From assembly GCA_902777385.1 (NCBI GenBank), contig CACYTP010000001.1:204419-268418 (forward strand): 64,000 nucleotides of DNA. Reading direction: 5' to 3'. The notes below the pieces were generated by a model. It made no database searches. It was not told the origin of the DNA and was given only the letters and a program-made list of their open reading frames with translations. This document shows positions 8,308-16,739 of this stretch, piece by piece. This DNA comes from an uncultured bacterium (GTDB lineage Bacteria; Cyanobacteriota; Vampirovibrionia; Gastranaerophilales; Gastranaerophilaceae). Made by a program: the position numbers and the translations under genes. How positions within the stretch are numbered: the stretch's first letter is position 1; each line of letters opens with the position of its first letter.

Positions 8308-8336
8308 TTTACAAAAAATTTGGAATAATTTAAAAT
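8308..8336 (+). promoter_or_regulatory. Promoter of the DUF1822/TonB operon
   Basis: TTTACA (8308-8313), exactly 17 bases, then TAAAAT (8331-8336), 40 bases before the coding start. It is the only good sigma-70-like pair in the spacer. Confidence 0.5.
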
Positions 8337-8375
8337 CGTGCGTACTCTATAAGAGTAGAAGGAGAGTTATGGGAT

Positions 8376-11300
8376 ATGGAAAATACAACTTTAATTATAG
8401 ATGAAAAAGAAAAAGAAAACGCAAAAGCACTTTCTCAGAGTTTTGTAAAGACTGATGTTAAGAGCAGAGCATATATTAATGCACTTGGTGCAGAGGTTTG
8501 CTTAAAATATTTGAAGGATGAGCAAATTGTTTCTGAAAATGTTTATAATATGCACAATATAAGAAAAATTTTAGAAGAATTTGATATTTCTGATATTATG
8601 CTTTCTAATATTCATCTTGATGTAAGAGTTGTTTATGATGAAGACCGGATTTTTATTCCAAAATCCCATTTTGAATATAATATTACGCCGGATATTTATG
8701 TTGTTTTAAAAATGGAAAAAGACTGTTCAAAAACAGAGTTATTGGGCTTTTTTGAACCTAAAATGATAAATAAAAACAATTCAAATGACGAATATTATTT
8801 TATGGAAAAAGAAAAACTCTCTTCGCCTGTTGATTTAAAAAGTTTTATAAACAACTTTGAAACAAAGTTTAATAATGAATATGATGAGAAATCCATTGAA
8901 GATGCGGAAATTTTGATGGTTTCTGTTGCTGATAATGATATTACTGAGCAAGATAAGAAAAAACTTCTTGATTATTTAAAAAATAGTGCGGAGTTAAGAG
9001 ATAAGTTCATTGAATTTGAAAATTTTGAAATGATTTCATATCAGGCAGCTAATACTGTTGATTTTGAAAATAAATTTTATTCTGCGGAAGATACCGAGAT
9101 TACTGAAGATACTACAGAAACTTCCGAAGAAGAAGTAATTGGAGCTGCTGATGTTGATATAACAGAAGGTGCTGTTGATGGAATCGGTTTAACTGAGGAA
9201 ACTACCGTTGAAGAAAATGTAGAAAATGCTATATCTGACTTGTCTGGTGAAGTTCAGACAGCTGAAACAGATTTTCAGGAAACTTTTGGCAGTGCTACGG
9301 AAGAAACAGATATGTCAGATCTTTTTGGTGAAGAAGATAGTAGCCCAACTGAAACGTTAGAAACCGAAACAGTTGGAGATGTGGTTTCAAATAGTGATAA
9401 TAATGATGACGACGGACTGTTTGAAGATATGCTAAATGGGCTTGCCGTCGGAGGTGCTGAAATAGCGGGTTCAGCTGTTGCTTCAGCTGCATTATCAGGA
9501 GCTGAAGCCGGAGCAGAAGTTGTTAAAGATACCGCAGAGGCTATTGATGGTCTTACAGGAATTGCAGATAGTTTGGATAATCCTGCTGAAACTCCTGCCA
9601 AAAATGTGTCACAAAGTGAATCTTTATTAAATGATGCTCTGAATTCATTACTTGGACAAGACGAACAGTTACCTGTAAATACACCTTTCGGATATAATAC
9701 AGGAAATACTTCTTCTGATGCGGATTCTTCATCGGATGATTTAGTATTTTCTAATAATGACGATTATGATGATATTATATTTGAGAATGATGACAATTAT
9801 GATCACGGTTCAGGTGGTGGTTCTACCGGAAGGGCATATTTGCCGTCAAATTCAACAAGTAAGCCGGCTATATCAACTGTAATCAATACTCCTATATCTG
9901 AGGCAACGGATTTAATTTCGATGGAAAGTCTGGAGATGGGTAACATTCCGCCATTAGATGTTCCAAAAGCAGATAACATTGATATGATGCAGATGGATGA
10001 GTTCCAAAATCTTGTGGATAATTATGTTCCTCAGAAGATTAAAGATGAGTCCGTATGTGTTGATTTTAATGCGATAAATTCAGAAAGTAATACTTCTGCT
10101 GATGCTAAACCACAGTCAATAAAGAGTTTTTCAACTGATAGTCTGATGAAACCTAAGAATGATAATGGTATTGAGTCTGACGAGTTTGTAGAAGAAATGC
10201 CTGATACTGTCACCCCATATATCAGTGCTACTGCTGATACTGTTACATCAGACGAATTTGTGGAAGAAATGCCTGATGAAGTTGCTCAAAAAGAATTTAC
10301 CGAGGAAGATAAATTAAACTCTGACAGTTTTGTTCAGGATTTACCGGAAGAGGTACCTCATAAAGAAATAAGTCAGGAAGATAAATTAACTTCTGATGAT
10401 TTTGTTCAGGATATGCCTCAAGAAGAAGTTTCGGATTCAATTTCGAATATGGAAACCAAATCTGAGGATATGGATATGAGTTTAGCCGTTGATGAAGATT
10501 TATTTGGAGAAGAGCTTGGCGGTGCTATTGAAAATGAATTGACACTGGATGAAAAAGCCTTTGACGGATTTGGAAATGTTCCGTCTATTGGTGAAGATAT
10601 AACCGGTGAATTGAATGATGAAATTGATATGCCGGATAATATCTCAGATTCAATTGATATGTCGTCTATTGATAATCATGTAGCAGATTCCTTAAATACA
10701 GGTGATTTAACACTTTCCGGTGATGAAACTGATTCTGCAAGCTCAACTCAAACCGAAGAAGTTTCCGCAGTAGATGACAGTATGAATTCTTCTGACAATG
10801 TTGTATCTGATAATACTGTTCAGGATACGCAATCAGATGAAACATCTTCTGATAATGCTCCTGCTTATGATGAAGTATCAGATTTATCTATTTTAGATGA
10901 ACTCTCTGCATTATCAGGTGAGGATGGTGTTTTCGAATTTGGTAATGAAACGGAAGAGTCTAAGGAAGAACAAGAAATGGGTCTGTCTGAAGAAGAGGAA
11001 GCTGCCGTTCTTGAAAATGTTAATGAAGAAGGAAATAATCTCACGGCTGAGCCTGAAATGCATGCCGAAGATACAGCTGTTTCTGAAACAGCTGAAAGTG
11101 AAGAATCTGCCATGACTCCTTCAGATATTAGTGGGCAGGAAATAGAAATTTGTGAAGAAGAAAATCCGGAAGATGTTGGGTCTATTCAAGATATTAACTC
11201 TATTGAGGATGTTGAATCAATTGATAATATGTCCCAAGATGAATATGATACAAATTCTGAAGAAGACCGTGTGCAAAATCAGTCTTTAGGAATTTTGTAC

Positions 11301-12110
11301 AATAACTCTAATACACAGGGTTTGAATAACACTATAATGAATGCAGAAGAAGACTCTTATGATTTTAAACCTAAAAAATCTTCATCTAAATTAGTACCGA
11401 TATTTGGAATTTTGGCAATGGTTATAGTTGTAGGTGCAGTTGTTGGTTTTATGATTAAGAGCAAGAACAGTGTCGAATCTGAAACTCTTATCAGTTCAAA
11501 TCCTGAAACAAATACTCTGGCAAGTCCGGAAACCGATAACTCAGGTATTTTATCAAATGATAACAACGGTATAGAACCGGCTATTCCAACGGATTTATCT
11601 CCATCTGCTCCTGCACCGAAAGCTAATCAATCTGCATCACAAGAGCTTTCTAAAGAAGCAAAACAGGCTGCAGTAAAGAATACAAAAGAAGCTATTAAAA
11701 ATACTCAGGAAGCTATTAAAAAACAACAGGCTGCTGCAGGACCTAAGAAACCTATTAATGCAAGCAAGACAATAACTTTGCAAAAAGTTGCTTGGGAAGT
11801 TCCTGATTATTTGTCATACAGTGATAATATGAGAAAGTATTTGCAAACCGCAGGTAAGAGTATCAAGTTAACATTATCAAGTGATTTGTTATTGACCAGT
11901 GATTATATTTATTCAAATCAGGTAAAAGTGAGCATGAAACTCTCTAAAGATGGTACAATACAGAATGCTCAGATTACAAAATCAAGTGGTTCAAATCAGG
12001 TAGATAATATTGTGTTACAAACTGTTAAAAATACACTAAATGCTGTAAAACCAGCACAGGGCGAGGTTCCGACACCTAACTACAATTTAGGTATTATCAT
12101 TTATCTATAA
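8376..12110 (+). CDS. DUF1822-like/TonB-like transmembrane protein, 1244 aa
   Basis: A very large acidic protein with three parts. Residues about 8-165 resemble the cyanobacterial DUF1822 domain (AYINALGAEVCLKYLK..., VRVVYDEDRIFIP, YVVLKMEKDCSKTELLGFF). Residues about 200-1000 are a low-complexity D/E/S-rich region with an imperfect repeat of the form SDEFVEEMPDE. One membrane helix follows (about 1006-1028, LVPIFGILAMVIVVGAVVGF), then an A/K/Q linker and a TonB C-terminal-like domain (about 1135-1244, ending YNLGIIIYL). The topology implies a cytoplasmic N-terminus and a periplasmic TonB domain. The ATG at 8376 is chosen over ATG 8369 because AAGGAGAG is 9 bases before it and 8369 is out of frame. 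First gene of an operon with a sigma factor. The DUF1822 call is from pattern memory. Confidence 0.7.
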   Translation: MENTTLIIDEKEKENAKALSQSFVKTDVKSRAYINALGAEVCLKYLKDEQIVSENVYNMHNIRKILEEFDISDIMLSNIHLDVRVVYDEDRIFIPKSHFEYNITPDIYVVLKMEKDCSKTELLGFFEPKMINKNNSNDEYYFMEKEKLSSPVDLKSFINNFETKFNNEYDEKSIEDAEILMVSVADNDITEQDKKKLLDYLKNSAELRDKFIEFENFEMISYQAANTVDFENKFYSAEDTEITEDTTETSEEEVIGAADVDITEGAVDGIGLTEETTVEENVENAISDLSGEVQTAETDFQETFGSATEETDMSDLFGEEDSSPTETLETETVGDVVSNSDNNDDDGLFEDMLNGLAVGGAEIAGSAVASAALSGAEAGAEVVKDTAEAIDGLTGIADSLDNPAETPAKNVSQSESLLNDALNSLLGQDEQLPVNTPFGYNTGNTSSDADSSSDDLVFSNNDDYDDIIFENDDNYDHGSGGGSTGRAYLPSNSTSKPAISTVINTPISEATDLISMESLEMGNIPPLDVPKADNIDMMQMDEFQNLVDNYVPQKIKDESVCVDFNAINSESNTSADAKPQSIKSFSTDSLMKPKNDNGIESDEFVEEMPDTVTPYISATADTVTSDEFVEEMPDEVAQKEFTEEDKLNSDSFVQDLPEEVPHKEISQEDKLTSDDFVQDMPQEEVSDSISNMETKSEDMDMSLAVDEDLFGEELGGAIENELTLDEKAFDGFGNVPSIGEDITGELNDEIDMPDNISDSIDMSSIDNHVADSLNTGDLTLSGDETDSASSTQTEEVSAVDDSMNSSDNVVSDNTVQDTQSDETSSDNAPAYDEVSDLSILDELSALSGEDGVFEFGNETEESKEEQEMGLSEEEEAAVLENVNEEGNNLTAEPEMHAEDTAVSETAESEESAMTPSDISGQEIEICEEENPEDVGSIQDINSIEDVESIDNMSQDEYDTNSEEDRVQNQSLGILYNNSNTQGLNNTIMNAEEDSYDFKPKKSSSKLVPIFGILAMVIVVGAVVGFMIKSKNSVESETLISSNPETNTLASPETDNSGILSNDNNGIEPAIPTDLSPSAPAPKANQSASQELSKEAKQAAVKNTKEAIKNTQEAIKKQQAAAGPKKPINASKTITLQKVAWEVPDYLSYSDNMRKYLQTAGKSIKLTLSSDLLLTSDYIYSNQVKVSMKLSKDGTIQNAQITKSSGSNQVDNIVLQTVKNTLNAVKPAQGEVPTPNYNLGIIIYL

Positions 12111-12144
12111 TTGTGATATAATGTTATAAGTTAGGGGAATATCA

Positions 12145-12717
12145 GTGGAATTAACACAAGACAAGATAAATCTGATAGAAAGATTAATCAAGACAAATCG
12201 TAAATTTACCAATAATGAGGATTTATACGAGGATTTTTTTAATGAAACATGCAAACGTTCATTACCTATAATCAGTACAATATCCTCAGATTCCACTTTG
12301 GAAGTCTATCTTAGAAAAGTTGCAACTTCCAGTATTTTGAATGTTTTAAAAGATTCAGGAAGATTAAGAAGAACCCATGACAGTTACGTTGCAACAAAAG
12401 AGGTTTCTTTGAATGCTCCTGAGCCATCATATTCAAATACATACAACAATATTAAAATAGAATATGAACCTATAGATTTTGATAATGGTCCGGAGGATGT
12501 TGCAATAAAAAAAGAGGTTTTGACCTTTGTGTTGGATTCTCTGAATAATATCAACAGTCAAGATCCTGACAAACAGTATTTAGAATTGTACAGACTCCGT
12601 TATAAAGAGGGCATGACTCAGAGTGAAATTGCCCGTGAATTGAATTTATCTCAATCGGAAGTATCTAAAAGATTGTTCAAGTTAATGCAAAAAATTAAAA
12701 CTTCTCTTAACGGTTAG
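12145..12717 (+). CDS. Sigma-70-family RNA polymerase sigma factor
   Basis: A 190-residue sigma factor of ECF size. Residues about 18-80 correspond to region 2 (NNEDLYEDFFNETCKRS..., STLEVYLRKVATSSILNVL then DSGRLRR), and residues about 125-188 to region 4 with the helix-turn-helix GMTQSEIARELNLSQSEVSK. A linker rich in N, S and Y joins them. GTG at 12145 is used, with TAGGGGAA 6 bases upstream. It sits 34 bases after the DUF1822/TonB gene and 14 bases before a zinc-ribbon ATPase. I recall DUF1822 genes lying beside sigma-70-like genes in true Cyanobacteria, which would support a conserved pair. Its regulon cannot be told; the large upstream protein may be its membrane-side partner. Confidence 0.85.
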   Translation: MELTQDKINLIERLIKTNRKFTNNEDLYEDFFNETCKRSLPIISTISSDSTLEVYLRKVATSSILNVLKDSGRLRRTHDSYVATKEVSLNAPEPSYSNTYNNIKIEYEPIDFDNGPEDVAIKKEVLTFVLDSLNNINSQDPDKQYLELYRLRYKEGMTQSEIARELNLSQSEVSKRLFKLMQKIKTSLNG

Positions 12718-12731
12718 CAGAGATTATAATT

Positions 12732-15701
12732 ATGAAATGTCCGGTATGTAAAAAGATTATACCAAATGATTCTTTGAGGTGTCCTCATTGCAAGACCAGA
12801 ACAGGTTTGATTTGTAAACATTGTCATACGGTTAATACTATATTTGATGTAGCCTGTAAAAAATGCGGAGAGGAAATACTAAAGCTGTGTCCGGAATGTA
12901 ATTGTGTTAATTTCCCTAATACTTCTGTTTGCAGAAAATGCGGTTATAAATTTGAATCCGGTGAAAAAATGCACAGAATTGCACCGGATAAAGTTAGAAC
13001 TCATGTTGTAAATCCTAAATCTTTGCTGCAATACGAGGCAGAAAGTCTTTTAGAGCAAGCTTTATTGTCAGAAGAAAAGAAAATTATTTCCCTAAGTGGT
13101 ATAAGAGGAGTTGGGAAAAGTTATGTATTATCCCGTGTAATAAATAATCTTCAGGGTAATCAGTATGTATGGTTATACGGGAAATGTACTCCTATTACCC
13201 AGATGACTTCAGGAGGTTTGTTACAGGATATTCTGTTTAACCTGTATGACTTGCCTAATTTTTGTATAAATAGTGTAAAATTTGTAAAAGATGCAACAAA
13301 ATTATTCAGAAATAAATTTCCGTATTTGAATAATGAAGAAATAAGTGATTTTTTGAACTTTTTGTATCCGTCAAAATTTGGGGTGTTTGAGGATATTGCA
13401 GTAAGAAAAAATAAAACATTCAGCTTGCTGAACAAAATATTTGATAATATAGTTATGTATTCCAAGTTCGTACTTGTTGCGGATAATTTTGATTCCGTAG
13501 ATGCTATGTCTTATGAATTTTTGCATAATTATATTAAGAAGGATACTGTATTTAAGGATTTAAAACTTGTTTTGATATATTCCGGTACAAAACCGTCAAA
13601 AGGCTACTTTAACTTTAGCAGTAAAGGCTGTGAAGATATTTATTTTGATATGCGTATTGCTCCGTTAGACAGAAAAGGAATGCTTGAATTTATCAAAAAT
13701 AAAGAAGAAAAAGACTCAAATTTCCCAAAACTGGAGGATACCGAAAGAGAAATAATATTTGCCCAAAGTAAAGGTAATTGTGCTTATATCGAGCAGGCAT
13801 GCGGTTTGAAAAAGGATTCTGAATTATGTAATACTCCGTTTGAACTGCCTGAATCTTATGAGGATTTAGTTGCCAAAAGAATTTGTCTGTTGAGTGCTAT
13901 AAATAAGGACGCTTATGATTTTTTGACAGCAGCATCAATTTTGGGTGACAAAATAAACCTTAATCTTGTAAAACAAATTTTTGAATATGATGATGTTACT
14001 TTTGAAAATATTATTGAATTTTTAAAGAAACTGAACTTTATAAGACCGCTAAATGAAATTTTTTACCGATTTAAGGATTTGTTGTTCTGGGAAACTATGC
14101 TTAACATAGCAAAAAATGATGCACAATATGTTGAATTAAATGCAAAAGTCTGCAATGCGTTAGAGAATTTTACCCCGAATTCCAATGCAATATTTGGCAG
14201 GATAGCTCAGAATATCAAAAATCCTAAATTGGCTCTTGATATTTGGACAAGAGGAACAAGGCTTGCGGCATATATTGGTGATACAAGTTTGTATTCATAT
14301 TCTCAAAAGCAGTGTTTGGCGTTAGTAAATGAGTTGGATGAAACTTCTACACTGAAAATCAGATATAATATTTCTGAACGTTTAGGCAAATTGTTGGCAG
14401 AATATAGTCCTGAGGAGGCTATGGAGTACTTACCTGATGCTATAGCTAATGCAAAGGCTTTGAATGATGTTCCAAGAGAAGTCGAACTTTTAGGATATAT
14501 GTCTAGATGTTGTTATGATACGGGTAATTATTTTGGCAATGTAGAATGCGTTGATAATACTCTGGAATCTTTGAGTGATGACAAAAAACTTGAGATGGTT
14601 CTTGTAAAATGCTCTAAATTAAAGGCTTTACTCGCAATAGGAAATTGCGGTCAAATGGTAAATCTTATAGATAATGAAATTTTACCCGTATTTGATGAAA
14701 TTTTATCTCAACAGTATGCAAGAGAGGATATTCCTTTGGCATTTGTCGTAGAAAGTTGGCTGAAATCTCATCTAATGCTTGCAGAAGCCTTAATAATGCA
14801 GGGTAACGACAGAGCATTTGAAGTTTTAACGAAATTATTTGATATTCTTGAAAGAAATAATATTCAGGATGAAGATTTTTCGTACCAGTGTAAATTAGCG
14901 TTGGCACAGGCAAATACTATGAAGGGTAATTATTCTGTTTCTGACAAAATACTGGAAGAGCTGATGAATTTACATGAACATCAGAATATGAGTGATAATT
15001 CTGTTGTCAGATGGAATTATATAAATATCATTAACAATCTTATGCGTCACAAATATAAAGATATTCAGGATGATTTGTTCCATACGGTTACTTATGCGAC
15101 AAATTGCGGTGATAATTTCACCAAAAATATCATGAAATCTTTGCTTGGCAAAGTATTAAAGGATAATGATAAGACAAACAAATCAATGGATATTTATAAT
15201 GAACAGATTGCATATTTTTCAAAAGAAAAAATGGCAATCGGAGCATTGTTAACATGGTATTTAATCGCAGATGCTAAATTATCAACAGATATATACGAGG
15301 CTTCTGATATAGCACAGAAGGCTCTTGATGTTGCCCAAAATCCGAAAATAGATAACTATTTCTTTGGAGTATTACTCAGAATTGTTATGGCAAAGGCTTC
15401 TTTTGCAACTTCTGATTTAGGTACAGCAAAAATACATATAACTGATGCGATAAAGATTGCAAAACAGTATGGCATGAACGACTTGTTGAGTCGCTTATAT
15501 CTGTTGTACGGAAAGTATTTTCAAGAATTAGGATTTAAAAAATCTCCGGAACAAAAGAAATATCTTGAAGGTGCGAAGAAAATGTATGAACTTGCGGAAA
15601 ACCTGTTCAAGCAAACAAGGAACACACACGTTCATATTGAAATTGAAGAAGCAAAAAGTACGCTAAAATCTGTTGCCGCAAATAATGGTATAAAAATTTA
15701 G
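12732..15701 (+). CDS. Zinc-ribbon, P-loop ATPase with TPR-like C-terminus (STAND-like)
   Basis: A 989-residue cytoplasmic protein. Residues 3-65 hold three CxxC...CxxC zinc ribbons (CPVC/CPHC, CKHC/CKKC, CPEC/CRKC). An AAA_16/STAND-type ATPase domain follows: Walker A GIRGVGKSY with K129, and a Walker B-like segment KFVLVADNFDSVD near residue 245. The region from about 400 to the end is all-helical with repeats resembling tetratricopeptide units. This is the layout of signal-transduction ATPases that precede cyclase or DNA-binding domains, but no such output domain is present. It is translationally close to the sigma factor, so it may sense a signal and act on it. Role is inferred; domain order is visible. 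Confidence 0.78.
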   Translation: MKCPVCKKIIPNDSLRCPHCKTRTGLICKHCHTVNTIFDVACKKCGEEILKLCPECNCVNFPNTSVCRKCGYKFESGEKMHRIAPDKVRTHVVNPKSLLQYEAESLLEQALLSEEKKIISLSGIRGVGKSYVLSRVINNLQGNQYVWLYGKCTPITQMTSGGLLQDILFNLYDLPNFCINSVKFVKDATKLFRNKFPYLNNEEISDFLNFLYPSKFGVFEDIAVRKNKTFSLLNKIFDNIVMYSKFVLVADNFDSVDAMSYEFLHNYIKKDTVFKDLKLVLIYSGTKPSKGYFNFSSKGCEDIYFDMRIAPLDRKGMLEFIKNKEEKDSNFPKLEDTEREIIFAQSKGNCAYIEQACGLKKDSELCNTPFELPESYEDLVAKRICLLSAINKDAYDFLTAASILGDKINLNLVKQIFEYDDVTFENIIEFLKKLNFIRPLNEIFYRFKDLLFWETMLNIAKNDAQYVELNAKVCNALENFTPNSNAIFGRIAQNIKNPKLALDIWTRGTRLAAYIGDTSLYSYSQKQCLALVNELDETSTLKIRYNISERLGKLLAEYSPEEAMEYLPDAIANAKALNDVPREVELLGYMSRCCYDTGNYFGNVECVDNTLESLSDDKKLEMVLVKCSKLKALLAIGNCGQMVNLIDNEILPVFDEILSQQYAREDIPLAFVVESWLKSHLMLAEALIMQGNDRAFEVLTKLFDILERNNIQDEDFSYQCKLALAQANTMKGNYSVSDKILEELMNLHEHQNMSDNSVVRWNYINIINNLMRHKYKDIQDDLFHTVTYATNCGDNFTKNIMKSLLGKVLKDNDKTNKSMDIYNEQIAYFSKEKMAIGALLTWYLIADAKLSTDIYEASDIAQKALDVAQNPKIDNYFFGVLLRIVMAKASFATSDLGTAKIHITDAIKIAKQYGMNDLLSRLYLLYGKYFQELGFKKSPEQKKYLEGAKKMYELAENLFKQTRNTHVHIEIEEAKSTLKSVAANNGIKI

Positions 15702-15746
15702 TTATATGTCGGTTGAAAAATAAAATTTCCGGAGTAGGATATAGGT

Positions 15747-16163
15747 ATGAGAAATTTTATTATAAGAATAGCAACAATAGGGTTATTATTAACAGGCACA
15801 GCTTATGCGTGGGGTTGGAATGATATAAAAAAAGCCTATGCGGAAAGTGAAGCCCCTAAACTTACAAAAGTTGCAGCACAGCATATATTGGTAAGAACTG
15901 CGTCTGATGCTGTTTCTATTAAAAAAGAATTGGATAAAGGCGGGAATTTTGAATATTATGCTCAAAAGTATTCAATATGTCCGTCAGGTAAAAATGGCGG
16001 TTACTTAGGCTATTTTGAAAAAGGTCAGATGGTTCCTGAATTTGAGAAAAAAGCTTTTTCAATGGAGGTTGGTGAAATTTCAAACCCTATCAGAACTAAT
16101 TTTGGCTGGCATATTATAAGAGTTGTTGACAAGGTTTATGAAGAAAAATACGGTCGTGACTAA
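15747..16163 (+). CDS. Secreted parvulin-type peptidyl-prolyl isomerase
   Basis: A 138-residue protein with a Sec signal peptide (RNFIIRIATIGLLLTGTAYA) and one rotamase domain of the PpiC/SurA type: AAQHILVRT, then GGNFEYYAQKYSICPSGKNGG, LGYFEKGQMVPEFEKKAF and FGWHIIRVVDK. It would catalyse cis-trans isomerisation of prolyl bonds in the periplasm during folding of exported proteins. It lies 45 bases after the zinc-ribbon ATPase with AGGATATAGGT before its ATG, so it may belong to the same operon, tying the locus to the envelope. It overlaps the end of convergent rsmD by a few bases. Confidence 0.88.
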   Translation: MRNFIIRIATIGLLLTGTAYAWGWNDIKKAYAESEAPKLTKVAAQHILVRTASDAVSIKKELDKGGNFEYYAQKYSICPSGKNGGYLGYFEKGQMVPEFEKKAFSMEVGEISNPIRTNFGWHIIRVVDKVYEEKYGRD

Positions 16164-16684
16164 TTTTTTAAAAACGTTATGTATTTATCACCGTATTTTT
16201 TTTGCTTGATAATTGTATAGTTCCCAAAATCAACTTCTGTAACGTGTTCTAATATGATTACTCCGTCAGAAATTTGTTTTGCTGCCTCAAGAGCTTCTTC
16301 ATAGACTCCGGAATAGTATGGCGGATCAATGTATATTACATTAAATTTTCTGTCGAATTTTGTTGTAATTTTCAGGCTGTCGCCATGTATCAAATTTAGT
16401 TCAAAATCAGAATTCATATATTTTTTATAATTATTTCTGATTACCTGAATAATTTTTGGATGTTTTTCTATTGCGACAGCAGTGGCAAATCCTCTGCTTA
16501 TTGCTTCTAATGCCATAATTCCCGAACCTGCGAACATATCAAGAAAACTGCTTCCATCAAATTCTATTATCCCCTGCAAAGTATTAAAAACACTCATTCT
16601 GACTTTGGATAGTGTTGGTCTGGTAATTTTTTCATCAGGTGCTGTAATTTTTTGTCCTTTAAATTTTCCTGCGGTAATGTTCAT
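16160..16684 (-). CDS. rsmD: 16S rRNA (guanine966-N2)-methyltransferase RsmD
   Basis: A 174-residue SAM-dependent methyltransferase. N-terminal MNITAGKFKGQKI is the usual RsmD opening; DMFAGSGIMALEAISRG is the SAM-binding motif I and post-I; DPPYYSGVYEEAL is the catalytic NPPY-like motif. The ATG at 16684 is used because the frame further upstream runs antisense into fixC and lacks family similarity. It modifies G966 of 16S rRNA during 30S assembly. The gene is divergent from fixC with a 55-base spacer and converges on the parvulin gene, overlapping it slightly at the stops. Confidence 0.92.
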   Translation of the reverse strand: MNITAGKFKGQKITAPDEKITRPTLSKVRMSVFNTLQGIIEFDGSSFLDMFAGSGIMALEAISRGFATAVAIEKHPKIIQVIRNNYKKYMNSDFELNLIHGDSLKITTKFDRKFNVIYIDPPYYSGVYEEALEAAKQISDGVIILEHVTEVDFGNYTIIKQKKYGDKYITFLKN

Positions 16685-16739
16685 ATTACATATTTTACAA
16701 TGAACAAAATATATAGTATAATTTAGAACGAGGAGTTTT

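Noticed and set aside
8195..8404. Plus-strand frame of 69 residues over the start of the DUF1822/TonB gene
   Set aside because: Its ATG at 8369 is only 3 bases from the ribosome site, it reads F/K-rich noise from spacer DNA, and the 8376 frame explains the signal.
9275..9601. Minus-strand Ser/Ala-rich frames over the acidic region (also 10865-11113)
   Set aside because: Mirror image of D/E/S-rich codons of the real gene; low complexity only.
10171..10430. Spaced repeats considered as a CRISPR array
   Set aside because: Repeats are imperfect, in coding phase and at protein level; spacers are not uniform.
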